Source of the DNA: Opitutus sp. GAS368
Lineage (GTDB): Bacteria > Verrucomicrobiota > Verrucomicrobiia > Opitutales > Opitutaceae
NCBI GenBank assembly: GCA_945861235.1
Contig: CAMATV010000025.1
Coordinates: 1 to 15,917, forward strand
DNA length: 15,917 bases
Direction: 5' to 3'
The notes under the pieces were generated by a model, which saw only the letters and a list, made by a program, of their open reading frames with translations, searched no databases and was not told where the DNA came from. Position 1 is the first letter of the stretch. Each line of letters opens with the position of its first letter. Of the stretch, positions 6,436 through 13,964 are shown piece after piece. Position numbers and translations under genes: made by a program.

Positions 6436-7212
6436 ATGTCCACCGCCCCGAAACTCCGCCTCGACGAACTCCTCGTCGCCCGCGGCCTCGCCCCGACACG
6501 GGCTCAGGCGAAAGCACTGATTATGAGTGGCCGCGTTCTGCGCGGCACGGATCGCCTCGACAAACCGGGTAAAGAATTCCCGACCGACCTCGAGGTGATC
6601 GTGGAGCAACCGCCGCGTTTCGTCTCCCGCGGAGGCGAAAAACTCTCCGGTGCCCTCGAAAGATTTGCGCTCGATCTCCGCGGCGCGCACGTCCTCGACG
6701 TCGGCGCGTCCACCGGTGGCTTCACCGACTGCTCCCTCCAGGCGGGCGCCGCGGACGTTATTTGCGTGGATGTCGGCCGCGCGCAGCTCCACCCCAAACT
6801 TCTCGCCGACCCGCGCGTCACGAATTTCGAAAAAATCAACGCCCGCCATCTGACTGCGCGCGACCTCCCGCGCAGCGATTTCGACATCATCGTGATGGAT
6901 CTCTCGTTCATCTCCCTTCGTTCGGTGCTTCCCGCCGTCTGGCCGCTCCTGCGGGTCGGCGGCACCTTAATCGCGCTCGTCAAACCCCAGTTCGAAGCCG
7001 GGAAAGCCGCCGTAGATAAAGGGCGCGGCGTCATCCGTGATACCGCGGTGCAGGACGCGGTGCTGAGCGGCATCCGGGATTTCGCCCTCGCCGGACTCCC
7101 CGGCGCCCGACTCGTCGGCACGATGGATTCGCCAATTACGGGCACCGACGGCAACCGGGAATTTCTGCTCGGACTACGCAAAGAAACAGCTCACCCTCAC
7201 GCCCTCACATGA
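6436..7212 (+). CDS. tlyA: TlyA-family rRNA (cytidine-2'-O)-methyltransferase
   Basis: A 258-residue protein with an N-terminal S4 RNA-binding domain (about 7-60, LRLDELLVARGLAPTRAQAK) and an FtsJ/RrmJ-type Rossmann methyltransferase domain. The linker motif FVSRGGEKL (62-70) and SAM motif LDVGASTGGFTDC (87-99) are typical, followed by DLSFISL and LVKPQFEAGK. The K-D-K-E catalytic tetrad can be placed at K69, D155, K183 and E242. TlyA methylates 16S and/or 23S rRNA cytidines and is often mislabelled haemolysin A. The ATG at 6436 is used; the open frame extends upstream into the glycosylase gene but family homology starts here. Its stop overlaps the NAD kinase start by 4 nt (ATGA), echoing the tlyA-nadK order common in other bacteria. 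Confidence 0.92.
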   Translation: MSTAPKLRLDELLVARGLAPTRAQAKALIMSGRVLRGTDRLDKPGKEFPTDLEVIVEQPPRFVSRGGEKLSGALERFALDLRGAHVLDVGASTGGFTDCSLQAGAADVICVDVGRAQLHPKLLADPRVTNFEKINARHLTARDLPRSDFDIIVMDLSFISLRSVLPAVWPLLRVGGTLIALVKPQFEAGKAAVDKGRGVIRDTAVQDAVLSGIRDFALAGLPGARLVGTMDSPITGTDGNREFLLGLRKETAHPHALT

Positions 7213-8048
7213 TCCCCATCCGCAAGCTCGCGTTCGTGGTGAACGAGGCAAAACCCGGCGCCGCCGAACTCGCCCGCGAACTGCTCGTCATTGCACGCGG
7301 TGCCCGCGTCCCGCTCAAGCACACGAAGCGTTTTCCACTGCCGAAAGGCTGGCTGCGTGGCTGCGACGCCTGCTGCGTCATCGGCGGCGACGGCACTCTC
7401 CTCGGCGTCGCCCGCGAGGCGGCGCGCGAACAGGTGCCGATCATCGGGGTGAATCGTGGCAGCCTCGGTTTTCTCACCACCTTTTCGGCCGATGAGGCGC
7501 GCTCCCAGTTTCGCGACCTGCTCCGCGGTCATTTTCGGGTGGCCTACCGCGCCATGCTCGAGTGCTCCACCGGCCACGGTCTGCCCGACCTCGCGCTGAA
7601 CGACGTGCTCATCAAAGACAAAATCAACTCACGCTTGGTCCGCCTCGAAGTCTTCGCCGACGGTGAACTCGTCACGAACTACACGTGCGACGGTCTGATT
7701 TTTTCGACGCCAACCGGTTCCACTGCTTACAACCTCTCCGCAGGCGGGCCGATCATCCATCCGAGCGCCAGCGTCATCGCCATGACGCCCATCTGTCCAC
7801 ACACGCTGAGCAACCGCTCGATCATCCTCCGCGAAGACGTCCACCTCCGAGTTTTCAATCGCAGCCCCGGTTCAACCTTGCTCGTGGCGGTGGATGGACA
7901 ACGCAATCTCCGCGCTGCCAACGATGCGCCCACCGAGATATCGATCTCCAAACTCCGGCTACCGCTCGTCCAGCGCGCTGATTATTCTCACTTCGCCGTC
8001 GTGCGGTCTAAACTCAAGTGGAGCGGTGGTTTTATCGACCAACGGTAG
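7209..8048 (+). CDS. nadK: NAD kinase
   Basis: A 279-residue ATP- or polyphosphate-dependent NAD kinase, the source of NADP. It shows the nucleotide motif GGDGT (59-63, D61), the binding motif LALNDVLI (N131-D132, where most relatives have NE) and the second signature DGLIFSTPTGSTAYNLSAGG (161-180). AVDGQ follows near the C-terminus. Length is normal. The start ATG overlaps the tlyA stop, so translation is probably coupled. It is the last gene of the rightward block; a strong hairpin follows about 30 nt after the stop. Confidence 0.94.
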   Translation: MIPIRKLAFVVNEAKPGAAELARELLVIARGARVPLKHTKRFPLPKGWLRGCDACCVIGGDGTLLGVAREAAREQVPIIGVNRGSLGFLTTFSADEARSQFRDLLRGHFRVAYRAMLECSTGHGLPDLALNDVLIKDKINSRLVRLEVFADGELVTNYTCDGLIFSTPTGSTAYNLSAGGPIIHPSASVIAMTPICPHTLSNRSIILREDVHLRVFNRSPGSTLLVAVDGQRNLRAANDAPTEISISKLRLPLVQRADYSHFAVVRSKLKWSGGFIDQR

Positions 8049-8077
8049 GTCAAGCGGCGCTCCACACTGGGCGCAAA

Positions 8078-8103
8078 AAAGCCCCGGCTTTCACCGGGGC
8101 TTT
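8078..8103. terminator. Bidirectional Rho-independent terminator
   Basis: The stem GCCCCGG (8081-8087) / CCGGGGC (8094-8100) has a 6-nt loop and is extended by three A-T pairs on each side. A run of six A precedes it (8075-8080) and TTT follows. Read leftward the transcript ends in six U, a good terminator for the EF-hand gene. Read rightward the U-tract is short but still serviceable after nadK. The hairpin sits between the two convergent gene blocks. Confidence 0.85.
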
Positions 8104-8124
8104 AAAATTAAACCGAGCAGGAAA

Positions 8125-8376
8125 TTATTTTCCTTCGCCCTTCTTCTTCTTCTCGGCCTTGGCCTTTTCCATATCGGCCTTCAGCGCAGCCTCTTCATCG
8201 GGGTCGAGCTTGCCGTTGGCATTCTTGTCATACTTCTTAAGGTCGGCTTCGGCCTTCTTTTTCTTCTTAGCAGCTTTTTCGGCGTCATCCGCAGCGCGGA
8301 CGGCGGGAACAGTGAACATGCCGGCAACAGCGAGGATGCTGGCGAGCAGGGTGATTTTGGAGGATAGTTTTTTCAT
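8125..8376 (-). CDS. Small secreted lysine-rich protein with a single EF-hand
   Basis: An 83-residue exported protein. Residues 1-28 form a Sec signal peptide (MKKLSSK, hydrophobic core ITLLASILAVAGMFTVPA, cleavage near VRA-ADD). The mature part is about 55 residues, highly charged and lysine-rich. It carries one complete EF-hand loop, DKNANGKLDPDEE, with D50, N52, N54, D58 and E61 in calcium-binding positions. EF-hands normally work in pairs, so calcium binding may need dimerisation. Such small EF-hand proteins are common in Verrucomicrobia and Planctomycetes and have no firm function. The ATG at 8376 was chosen over one 12 nt upstream because it gives the cleaner signal peptide. It ends next to a strong terminator and lies 46 nt downstream of the DUF3445 gene. 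Confidence 0.8.
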   Translation of the reverse strand: MKKLSSKITLLASILAVAGMFTVPAVRAADDAEKAAKKKKKAEADLKKYDKNANGKLDPDEEAALKADMEKAKAEKKKKGEGK

Positions 8377-8422
8377 TGGCGATAACATGGAACAGGATAC
8401 CGGGAAGGAAATCCAGCCTCTT

Positions 8423-9205
8423 TTATAACCATGAAACGACGACTTGGCGGACCCGATCGAGCCGTTTGTAGGCCGCCATCTCCGGCGACATCGAAGTGAG
8501 CGCCCGGCGCAATCCGGCCGCCGCCACCCCATCGCCCACCAGCGTATCCAGCCGGTGCAATGCGATGCGCAGCCCAAACACGACGCCACCCGACTCTGGC
8601 AGCGCCACCAACACTTGATGCTCGACGCGGAGCCAGAGCCGCTCCGGGGAAGTCGGCAGATCGGGAGCCGGTACGCCCCTCGCCGGATGGAGATTGAGTT
8701 CGTCGCTCGCTGTGAGCCCCCAGTTATCGCGATGAAAGGCAACCCCCGGCTTGAGCCGGTTAAGGAATTGCTGGATCGGCGAAGCGAGCGCGCTATTCAG
8801 CCCGGGCACGAGGCCATGGATGAAATCGAGGGTCTGGCCCAATTTTTCTTCCAGCGCCCAGCCCGTGGGAAAGCAGAGTGCCCCGCCGCGCAGACGAAAC
8901 GCGCCACTCGCGTCCGGCGATAACAACAGAAAATCCGGCTCCACCGTAGCACCCAGCCCGTGAACCGTGGCCGACCGCGCGACGCCCCACCCGGCACACA
9001 GCCCGGCAAACTCCGCGAGGAGCGGCTCCCCCTCGGCCGTGAGCGCCGCATAGCGCTGGGGCTCCGCCTCGAGCCAGCGCATCCGCTCCGCCAACACGCG
9101 GCCAGTCGGATCGCGCGACCGAAAAAAATCCCGTGGATCCCCGCGTCGGAGGGTCAGATGGTGACGGTAATCGCCGTCGGGGAAAAGATCGCCGAGCGCG
9201 CTCAC
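8423..9205 (-). CDS. DUF3445 protein, heme-dependent oxidative N-demethylase alpha-subunit-like
   Basis: A 260-residue member of the DUF3445 family (PF11927), whose characterised member is the heme-binding alpha subunit of the oxidative N-demethylase HODM acting on dimethylamine. Family features seen are DYRHHLTLRRGDPRDFF near the start, LCFPTGWALEEKLGQTLDFI in the middle, FHRDNWGLTASDELNLHP, LWLRVEHQVLVALPESGGVV and FGLRIALHRL. The GTG at 9205 was chosen because it overlaps the stop of the M16 peptidase gene in GTGA. The frame is open further upstream but that part is antisense-like arginine-rich sequence without homology. The other demethylase subunits are not in the window, so amine demethylation is not proven; only the fold and possible heme binding are supported. 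Confidence 0.85.
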   Translation of the reverse strand: MSALGDLFPDGDYRHHLTLRRGDPRDFFRSRDPTGRVLAERMRWLEAEPQRYAALTAEGEPLLAEFAGLCAGWGVARSATVHGLGATVEPDFLLLSPDASGAFRLRGGALCFPTGWALEEKLGQTLDFIHGLVPGLNSALASPIQQFLNRLKPGVAFHRDNWGLTASDELNLHPARGVPAPDLPTSPERLWLRVEHQVLVALPESGGVVFGLRIALHRLDTLVGDGVAAAGLRRALTSMSPEMAAYKRLDRVRQVVVSWL

Positions 9206-11775
9206 GGTCGCACCACTAGCTGCGTGCGCCGCCCGCGCTGGAAATATTTTTCCGCAAACGCGGCGAGGTCGGTGATCGTCACCGCGTCGATCTGCGCGTC
9301 GTAGTTGCGCCACGCGTTCGACGGCTGCCCTTGCAAGACATTGAGCGTCGCCTGCAAGGCCCGCGAGGAATTCGTCTGCATCGATTGGCGTTGCCCGGCT
9401 TTGAGTCGCGCCTGACAGCGGCGCAATTCGATCTCTTCGACGGCGCCCGCCTGCACCCGCGCGATCTCCGCGTCGATTTCCGCGAGCACTTCGCCTTCTT
9501 TGCCGGGCTGGGTCCCGGCCATGAAGTAGAACATCCCCGCATCGAGCCCGAGCACGCGCCCCGAGCGCACGAAATACGCGAGGCCTTTCTCCTCCCGCAC
9601 CCGCTCAAACAGCCGCGACGCCATCCCGCTGAACAACTCGTCGGCCACTTCGCCGATATGAAAATCCTCGGCGTGCACGCGCGTACCGGGGAAAGCCTGC
9701 AAGACCACGGCCTGCTCCCGCGGTTGCTTTTCCACAAAATCCCCGATCTCCGCCGGGAGTGAAACCGGTTTGGCTGGCGCGTGGCTCGACCGCGCTGTAG
9801 CCCGCGGGAGTTTCGAGAGGAAGGCCTTTAGTTTTGGTCCGAGTTTCTTCGGATCGAAATCGCCGGCCACCGCGAGTACGACATTCGGTGCCACAAAAAG
9901 CCGGCGGTGGAGCGCCCGCAGCGCGGCGGGAGTCAGCGCCTTCACACCGGCCTCGTCGCCACTCGCATCGAGGGCCAGCGCATGCGCCCCGAAGAATTTT
10001 TTCCGCAGGAGTTTTCGCGCGAGCGTGACGACATCATCGGCGTCTTGCGCGAGCCCCGCGAGTTGCGCGTCCCGTTCGGTGGCAAACGTAGCGGCGACGA
10101 ATTTCGGCTTCAGCACCGCATCGGAGATGACCGCGAGCGCCCGCGCCCAATCGGGCGGCAGTACTTCGGCGGCGACCCCAATGCTATTGTTGCCCGCCAG
10201 CGGACCAAACGACCCGCCGACCTCTTCGATGAATTGAGCGACCTGCGCGGCCGTGCGCTGGCCGGCATCCTTCGTGAGCATCGTGCTGAGCAACGACGTG
10301 GACCCCCGCTGGCCTGGCTCCTCGAAAAGCACGCCGCCGTTCGCTCCGAGCCGGAAATGGAGATTGGGGAGGTGGCGATTCGGCTGAAGCAGAAGCCGCG
10401 CTCCGTTCGGCAACATAATTTCTTGGAAATCAGGCATGGACGTCCGCGTCAATTCAGGCGCTTCGATCGCGGCAACGGCCGCCTTGGGGTTGAGCGAAAT
10501 CGACGTCTGGCGAGCGGACGAAACGTAGGCCTTTAACACCCGCACTAAGTCGGACGGCTTCACATCGCGCAACTGATCGAAATAGGAACGGCTGTAGTCG
10601 AGGTCGCCCACCACGACTTCGGCGGCGCCGAGCCGCGAGGCTTGGCCGCTCATGGTTTTCCGCGAGTTGATTTCGCCCACCACGATTTGGCGCAGAGCTT
10701 TCTTGAGTTGGCCGGCCGTGAACCCCTTCGTCGCGCAGCGGGTCAACACGCGCTCGATGGCGGCGGTGGCGGCGATGCGCTTGTCAGCATCCGCCGTGTA
10801 ACCGATGCAAAACAATCCGCTGCTGCCGGGATTCCAACTCGATGCGTCAATGGAGTGCACCAGCCCGGCCTTCTCGCGGATCTCCTGCCACAGCACGGAG
10901 CTATCGCCGCCGCCCAGCACCGTGGCGAGCAGATCGAGGATCGGTGCGTCCGCATGCGTGAGTCCGGGAATCGGCCAAGTGAGGGCGCCGCGGGTGAGCT
11001 CGACATCCTCGAAGCGGTGCTCAGCCCGCGGAGCGAGTTGGAGCGGCTCGGCCGGAACCAACACGGGGGCGAGGCGCGCGCGCGGCGTGCAGCCGAAGTG
11101 TTGCTCGACCGCGGCGCGGGTCGCGGCGAGATCGATATCGCCCACAATGACGACGACCAGATTGTTCGGCACGTAACGCGCTCGGTAGTAGCCGACGAGA
11201 TCTTCCCGGGTGACGGCGGAAAACACCTCGCGGTGGCCAATCACGGGCTGACGATACGGATGCTCGCGGAAAGCCGTCGAAAAAAGCGCGTCCCACAATC
11301 GGTTATCCGGGTCATCCTTCGTCATCGCGATCTCGCGGAGAATAACGTCTTTCTCCTTCGCCGTTTCGTCGGCCGGGAGCGTGGAGTTCAATACCGCGTC
11401 GGCGAGCAGGTCGATAGCGACCGCCGTGTGCTCACTGGGCAGATCGATGTAGTAAACCGTGCGGTCAAAGGTCGTATAGGCATTGATGTAGCCGCCGTGC
11501 GCCTGCACCGTCGCGGAAATTTCGCGGCCGGCCCGGCGCGTAGTGCCCTTGAACAGCATGTGTTCAAGATAATGCGACAGCCCCGCGCCCAGGTGGGCGT
11601 CCTCGTGAATGCTCCCCGTTTTCACCCAGACCTGCACCGAAGCCAGGGCAGCGGAGCGATCAGATTTGAGGATCAGCGTCAGACCATTGGGGAGGACGGT
11701 GCGCTCAACGGGCTCGCGCCAAAAAGCATCGAGCAGGTGAAGATCAGCGGTGGCGGAGGACAACAGTGTGGGCAT
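9202..11775 (-). CDS. M16 (insulinase/pitrilysin-like) zinc metallopeptidase, two fused halves
   Basis: An 857-residue peptidase with two M16 units in one chain. The N-terminal half holds the inverted zinc motif HYLEH (H68, E71, H72) in LSHYLEHMLFKGT, and the third-ligand region EKDVILREI (E140, E147). The first M16_C domain has LGGGDSSVLWQEIREKAGL. A second half begins near residue 447 (MPDFQEIMLPNGARLLLQP). Its equivalent zinc segment is RGSTSLLSTML, so it is non-catalytic, and its second M16_C domain has FSGMASRLFERVREEKGLAY. One active and one inactive half forming a clamshell is the family norm. No clear signal peptide is seen, so location is uncertain. It is transcribed after the Minf_1886-type gene and overlaps the DUF3445 gene. 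Likely substrates are peptides or small proteins. Confidence 0.93.
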   Translation of the reverse strand: MPTLLSSATADLHLLDAFWREPVERTVLPNGLTLILKSDRSAALASVQVWVKTGSIHEDAHLGAGLSHYLEHMLFKGTTRRAGREISATVQAHGGYINAYTTFDRTVYYIDLPSEHTAVAIDLLADAVLNSTLPADETAKEKDVILREIAMTKDDPDNRLWDALFSTAFREHPYRQPVIGHREVFSAVTREDLVGYYRARYVPNNLVVVIVGDIDLAATRAAVEQHFGCTPRARLAPVLVPAEPLQLAPRAEHRFEDVELTRGALTWPIPGLTHADAPILDLLATVLGGGDSSVLWQEIREKAGLVHSIDASSWNPGSSGLFCIGYTADADKRIAATAAIERVLTRCATKGFTAGQLKKALRQIVVGEINSRKTMSGQASRLGAAEVVVGDLDYSRSYFDQLRDVKPSDLVRVLKAYVSSARQTSISLNPKAAVAAIEAPELTRTSMPDFQEIMLPNGARLLLQPNRHLPNLHFRLGANGGVLFEEPGQRGSTSLLSTMLTKDAGQRTAAQVAQFIEEVGGSFGPLAGNNSIGVAAEVLPPDWARALAVISDAVLKPKFVAATFATERDAQLAGLAQDADDVVTLARKLLRKKFFGAHALALDASGDEAGVKALTPAALRALHRRLFVAPNVVLAVAGDFDPKKLGPKLKAFLSKLPRATARSSHAPAKPVSLPAEIGDFVEKQPREQAVVLQAFPGTRVHAEDFHIGEVADELFSGMASRLFERVREEKGLAYFVRSGRVLGLDAGMFYFMAGTQPGKEGEVLAEIDAEIARVQAGAVEEIELRRCQARLKAGQRQSMQTNSSRALQATLNVLQGQPSNAWRNYDAQIDAVTITDLAAFAEKYFQRGRRTQLVVRP

Positions 11776-11830
11776 GAAGGAGGGTTGGCTGGAGGCCGCG
11801 AATCATTCGCTCAAGCCGGCCGAAAAAAGG

Positions 11831-12277
11831 CTAGGCCGCACCGAGGACTTCCGTCGAAGGTGAGGTTCCCGGAGGGCGGGCGCGCTTGGTGGGTTGAAAA
11901 GGTTTCACGAACGCCGTCTCAAAATCGTAGATGTCGGAAAAATCTTCGCGCTGGTCGCTCTCGGTTTTTGAAAACACGTTGTATTCGATCAGATTAAAAA
12001 CGATGTCGCCAAAATGCGTGCAACGCGTGACCCCCCAGGCCGTGAGCACCGTGTGCGTGAGGGGCCCGAACTGGTCGAGCGCGTAGACGCGGAGACCATC
12101 AAGGAGTTCGGCTCCGCTCACATGGCGGGACTTATCCGCACGGGCGGCATCCTTCTTGCGCAACTCCTTGACCGCGTGGTCTAGCCCGAGGCGGACGAAG
12201 TCGTAGGCCTTGCGATCAAAGCGCGGATCTTCCTTGCAGATGAGGGTGACAATGTCGGCGAAATCAGGGTCTTCCAT
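11831..12277 (-). CDS. Minf_1886/TIGR04138-type conserved protein of unknown function
   Basis: A 148-residue protein whose pattern matches, from memory, the Verrucomicrobia/Planctomycetes-conserved family. It has YDFVRLGLDHAV (about 25-36), HVSGAELLDGLRVYALDQFG, HTVLTAWGVTRCTHFGDIVF with NLIEYNVF, and KTESDQREDFSDIYDFETAF, followed by a Pro/Arg-rich tail. No signal peptide or membrane segment is present, and no function is known. The start at 12277 (MEDPDFADIV) was chosen because the conserved part begins there; an upstream in-frame ATG at 12304 adds nine unlikely residues. It appears to be the first gene of the leftward block, 55 nt before the M16 peptidase start. Confidence 0.82.
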   Translation of the reverse strand: MEDPDFADIVTLICKEDPRFDRKAYDFVRLGLDHAVKELRKKDAARADKSRHVSGAELLDGLRVYALDQFGPLTHTVLTAWGVTRCTHFGDIVFNLIEYNVFSKTESDQREDFSDIYDFETAFVKPFQPTKRARPPGTSPSTEVLGAA

Positions 12278-12449
12278 GTGAAAGGGAGGCGGACCGTGGC
12301 ACACGCGAAGCCCTCGCGCAACCTCGCGCTCGCGTCATTTACCCGCTCCCGCCTTGGGAAAATCCCCGAGAAGGAAATGCCGGCAAATCAACGCGACGCA
12401 CGTAGCCGGCTTGCCCCAATTGATTCTTTCAAACCCACGAAAGTTACCG
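12278..12449. other. Intergenic stretch upstream of the Minf_1886-type gene
   Basis: I see no gene here. Open frames on both strands are low-complexity and match nothing I recognise. The segment must hold the promoter of the leftward block. It may also contain the former promoter of the decayed Fur-type gene that follows, but I could not pick a convincing -35/-10 pair for either direction. Confidence 0.5.
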
Positions 12450-12604
12450 CTGCCTGACTCCACGCTTGCCCGCGGGGCGCGTCTTCGCTCGAACGCGCCA
12501 TCGCGAAGCTCAAGTCTGCTGGGCTGCGGATCACTCAACCCGGGATCGCCATTCTTACTGCGCTGCACCCTTGCGAACAACTCACGAGCATTGAGCAGTT
12601 GCAT
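12450..12604 (+). pseudogene. Relic of a Fur-family regulator (N-terminal part only)
   Basis: Reading from 12488, the frame gives LERAIAKLKSAGLRITQPGI, continuing AILTALHPCEQLTSIEQLH. This is the N-terminal helix and first part of the winged-helix DNA-binding domain of Fur-family repressors (usual form LRITQPRIAILxAL...SIEQLH). Upstream, CTG-CCT-GAC at 12450 in another frame reads LPDSTLARG and would form a plausible start if CTG were once ATG. This implies a frameshift near 12475-12485. After SIEQLH the homology stops, and the same frame runs straight into esterase-like residues. The rest of the DNA-binding domain and all metal-binding and dimerisation parts are missing. Family assignment is from pattern recognition. 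Confidence 0.65.
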
Positions 12605-12960
12605 TTCAGGGCCGACAATCTCCTCGCCGCGAAAAAACGGTCCTGATGATCATCGTGTTGCCTTGGGGTCACGCCGTGCCCTTCGGCGGTCCGGGGTACA
12701 ACAACGGCACCTTCGAGCGCTACCTCGCCAAGGAAGTCGTTGCAAAGCCCTCCTCGACGATCCGACCGGCACCAACGCCAAACTCAAACGGCTCGGGATC
12801 GGCTGCGGTCGGTAGGACTCGTTGTTCGCCTCGAGCGAGCGCATGGCGGGCGCGTTGTCCGCCGCCAAAGTGCGCCACACCTTTTTTCCGATGGCAGGCC
12901 GGCACTATTACGTCGTGTGGCACCGCTGCTTCGAAGAGACCGCGCCGCTGCTCTTCCGCA
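12605..12960 (+). pseudogene. Relic of a putative esterase (Fes/esterase-D-like alpha/beta hydrolase) lacking the nucleophile region
   Basis: Pieces of one esterase lie in three frames. ADNLLAAKK (12611-12637) is followed by a shift at a run of six A. LMIIVLPWGHAVPFGG and NNGTFERYLAKEVV (12643-12741) come next, then a jump to KALLDDPTGTNAKLKRLGIG (12744-12803). A TAG stop at 12813-12815 interrupts this last frame, which goes on as DSLFASSERMAGALSAAK and VRHTFFPMAGRHYYVVWHRC to APLLFR near 12960. Intact relatives have about 60-80 residues between the EYLLEEV-like and LL-DP-like segments, including the Gly-x-Ser-x-Gly nucleophile. That part is deleted here. The candidate catalytic Asp and His regions remain. 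It cannot make an active enzyme. Confidence 0.7.
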
Positions 12961-13046
12961 GAGTCCGCCACGGTGTCTGGTCCGCCACGTGCGCACTTGC
13001 CAATTCCCACGCGCAGGCCGACGGTCACACCCCCTCCCTCTTGCCC

Positions 13047-13964
13047 ATGTCATCTCCGATCTCCCGCCGCACCGCCCTTCGTGCCATCGCCGGTGCCACC
13101 GCCCTCGCCTCTCTGAGTCGCTCCCGGGCCGCTGACGCCGCCACCAAATCCACCCCCGCCACGCCCACGACGTCGAGCCCGCTCCGCCAGTCGGCTTGCA
13201 AATGGTGTTGGCCCAAGATCGACCTCGACGCCTTCTCCGTAGCCGGAAAAGAAATGGGCCTCGTCGCGATTGATCTGCTCCAGCCGGAAGATTTCCCCAC
13301 CCTCAAGAAACACGGTCTCCTCTGTTCGATGGTCAGCAACCCGACCGCCAAAACGCCCCAAGGCGTCAACGTCGGCGGGATCGGCAAAGCCTTCAACCGT
13401 CTCGAACATCACGATACGCTCGTGGAGATTTACACGAAGCGCATCGCCGAAGTCGCTGACGCCGGATTCACCAACCTCATTTGTTTTTCCGGTAACCGCG
13501 AAAAAATGGACGATCAGCAGGGCCTCGAAAACTGCGCCGTCGGTCTCAAACGTCTCCTGAGCATCGCCGAAAAGCGCGGCGTCACCCTCGTGATGGAGCT
13601 CCTCAATTCGAAGGTAAACCACAAGGACTACATGTGCGATCGCACCGCTTGGGGCGTGGAACTCTGCAAGCAGATCGGCTCCGAACGCTTCAAACTCCTC
13701 TACGATATCTACCACATGCAGATCATGGAAGGGGACGTCATTCGCACGCTGAAGGACAACGCCGCCTACATCGGCCACTACCACACCGCCGGTAATCCGG
13801 GGCGGAACGAATTCGAATCCCAAGACCAGCAGGAGCTCAACTACCCGGCCATCATGCGCGCGATCAAGTCGACCGGCTTCAAGGGCTTTGTCGGCCAGGA
13901 ATTTCTCCCGAAGCGCGACGCGCTGACCTCGCTGCGCGAAGCCGTGAAGTTGTGCAACGTGTGA
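13047..13964 (+). CDS. Tat-exported TIM-barrel protein, hydroxypyruvate isomerase/sugar-isomerase-like
   Basis: A 305-residue protein with a twin-arginine signal (SRRTALRAIAGATALASL, R7-R8) and probable cleavage near RAADA, then a TIM barrel of the xylose isomerase-like/Hyi type. The expected metal ligands can be placed: E184 in VMELLNS, D220 in LLYDIYHMQ, H246 in GHYHTAGNPGR and E285 in VGQEFLP. The segment after GHYHTAGNPGR and the ending ALTSLREAVKLC are Hyi-like. An exported location suggests sugar metabolism in the periplasm rather than classical hydroxypyruvate isomerisation; the substrate is unknown. The ATG at 13047 starts the signal peptide. The frame is open upstream into the esterase relic, so automatic callers may wrongly extend it. 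It is the only intact gene among the relics in this area. Confidence 0.87.
   Translation: MSSPISRRTALRAIAGATALASLSRSRAADAATKSTPATPTTSSPLRQSACKWCWPKIDLDAFSVAGKEMGLVAIDLLQPEDFPTLKKHGLLCSMVSNPTAKTPQGVNVGGIGKAFNRLEHHDTLVEIYTKRIAEVADAGFTNLICFSGNREKMDDQQGLENCAVGLKRLLSIAEKRGVTLVMELLNSKVNHKDYMCDRTAWGVELCKQIGSERFKLLYDIYHMQIMEGDVIRTLKDNAAYIGHYHTAGNPGRNEFESQDQQELNYPAIMRAIKSTGFKGFVGQEFLPKRDALTSLREAVKLCNV

Noticed and set aside
8041..8428. Phe/Leu/Ser-rich plus-strand frames over the EF-hand gene, looking like a membrane protein
   Set aside because: The apparent hydrophobicity comes from the antisense of lysine-rich codons. The minus strand gives a signal peptide and a perfect EF-hand loop.
10642..11997. 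Long plus-strand frame of 451 codons opposite the M16 peptidase
   Set aside because: It is a shadow of GC-rich coding sequence. The minus strand has HxxEH and continuous family homology.
12335..12604. Minus-strand 89-codon frame near the relics
   Set aside because: Its composition is arginine-rich and motif-free. The plus strand carries the Fur-like pattern over the same bases.
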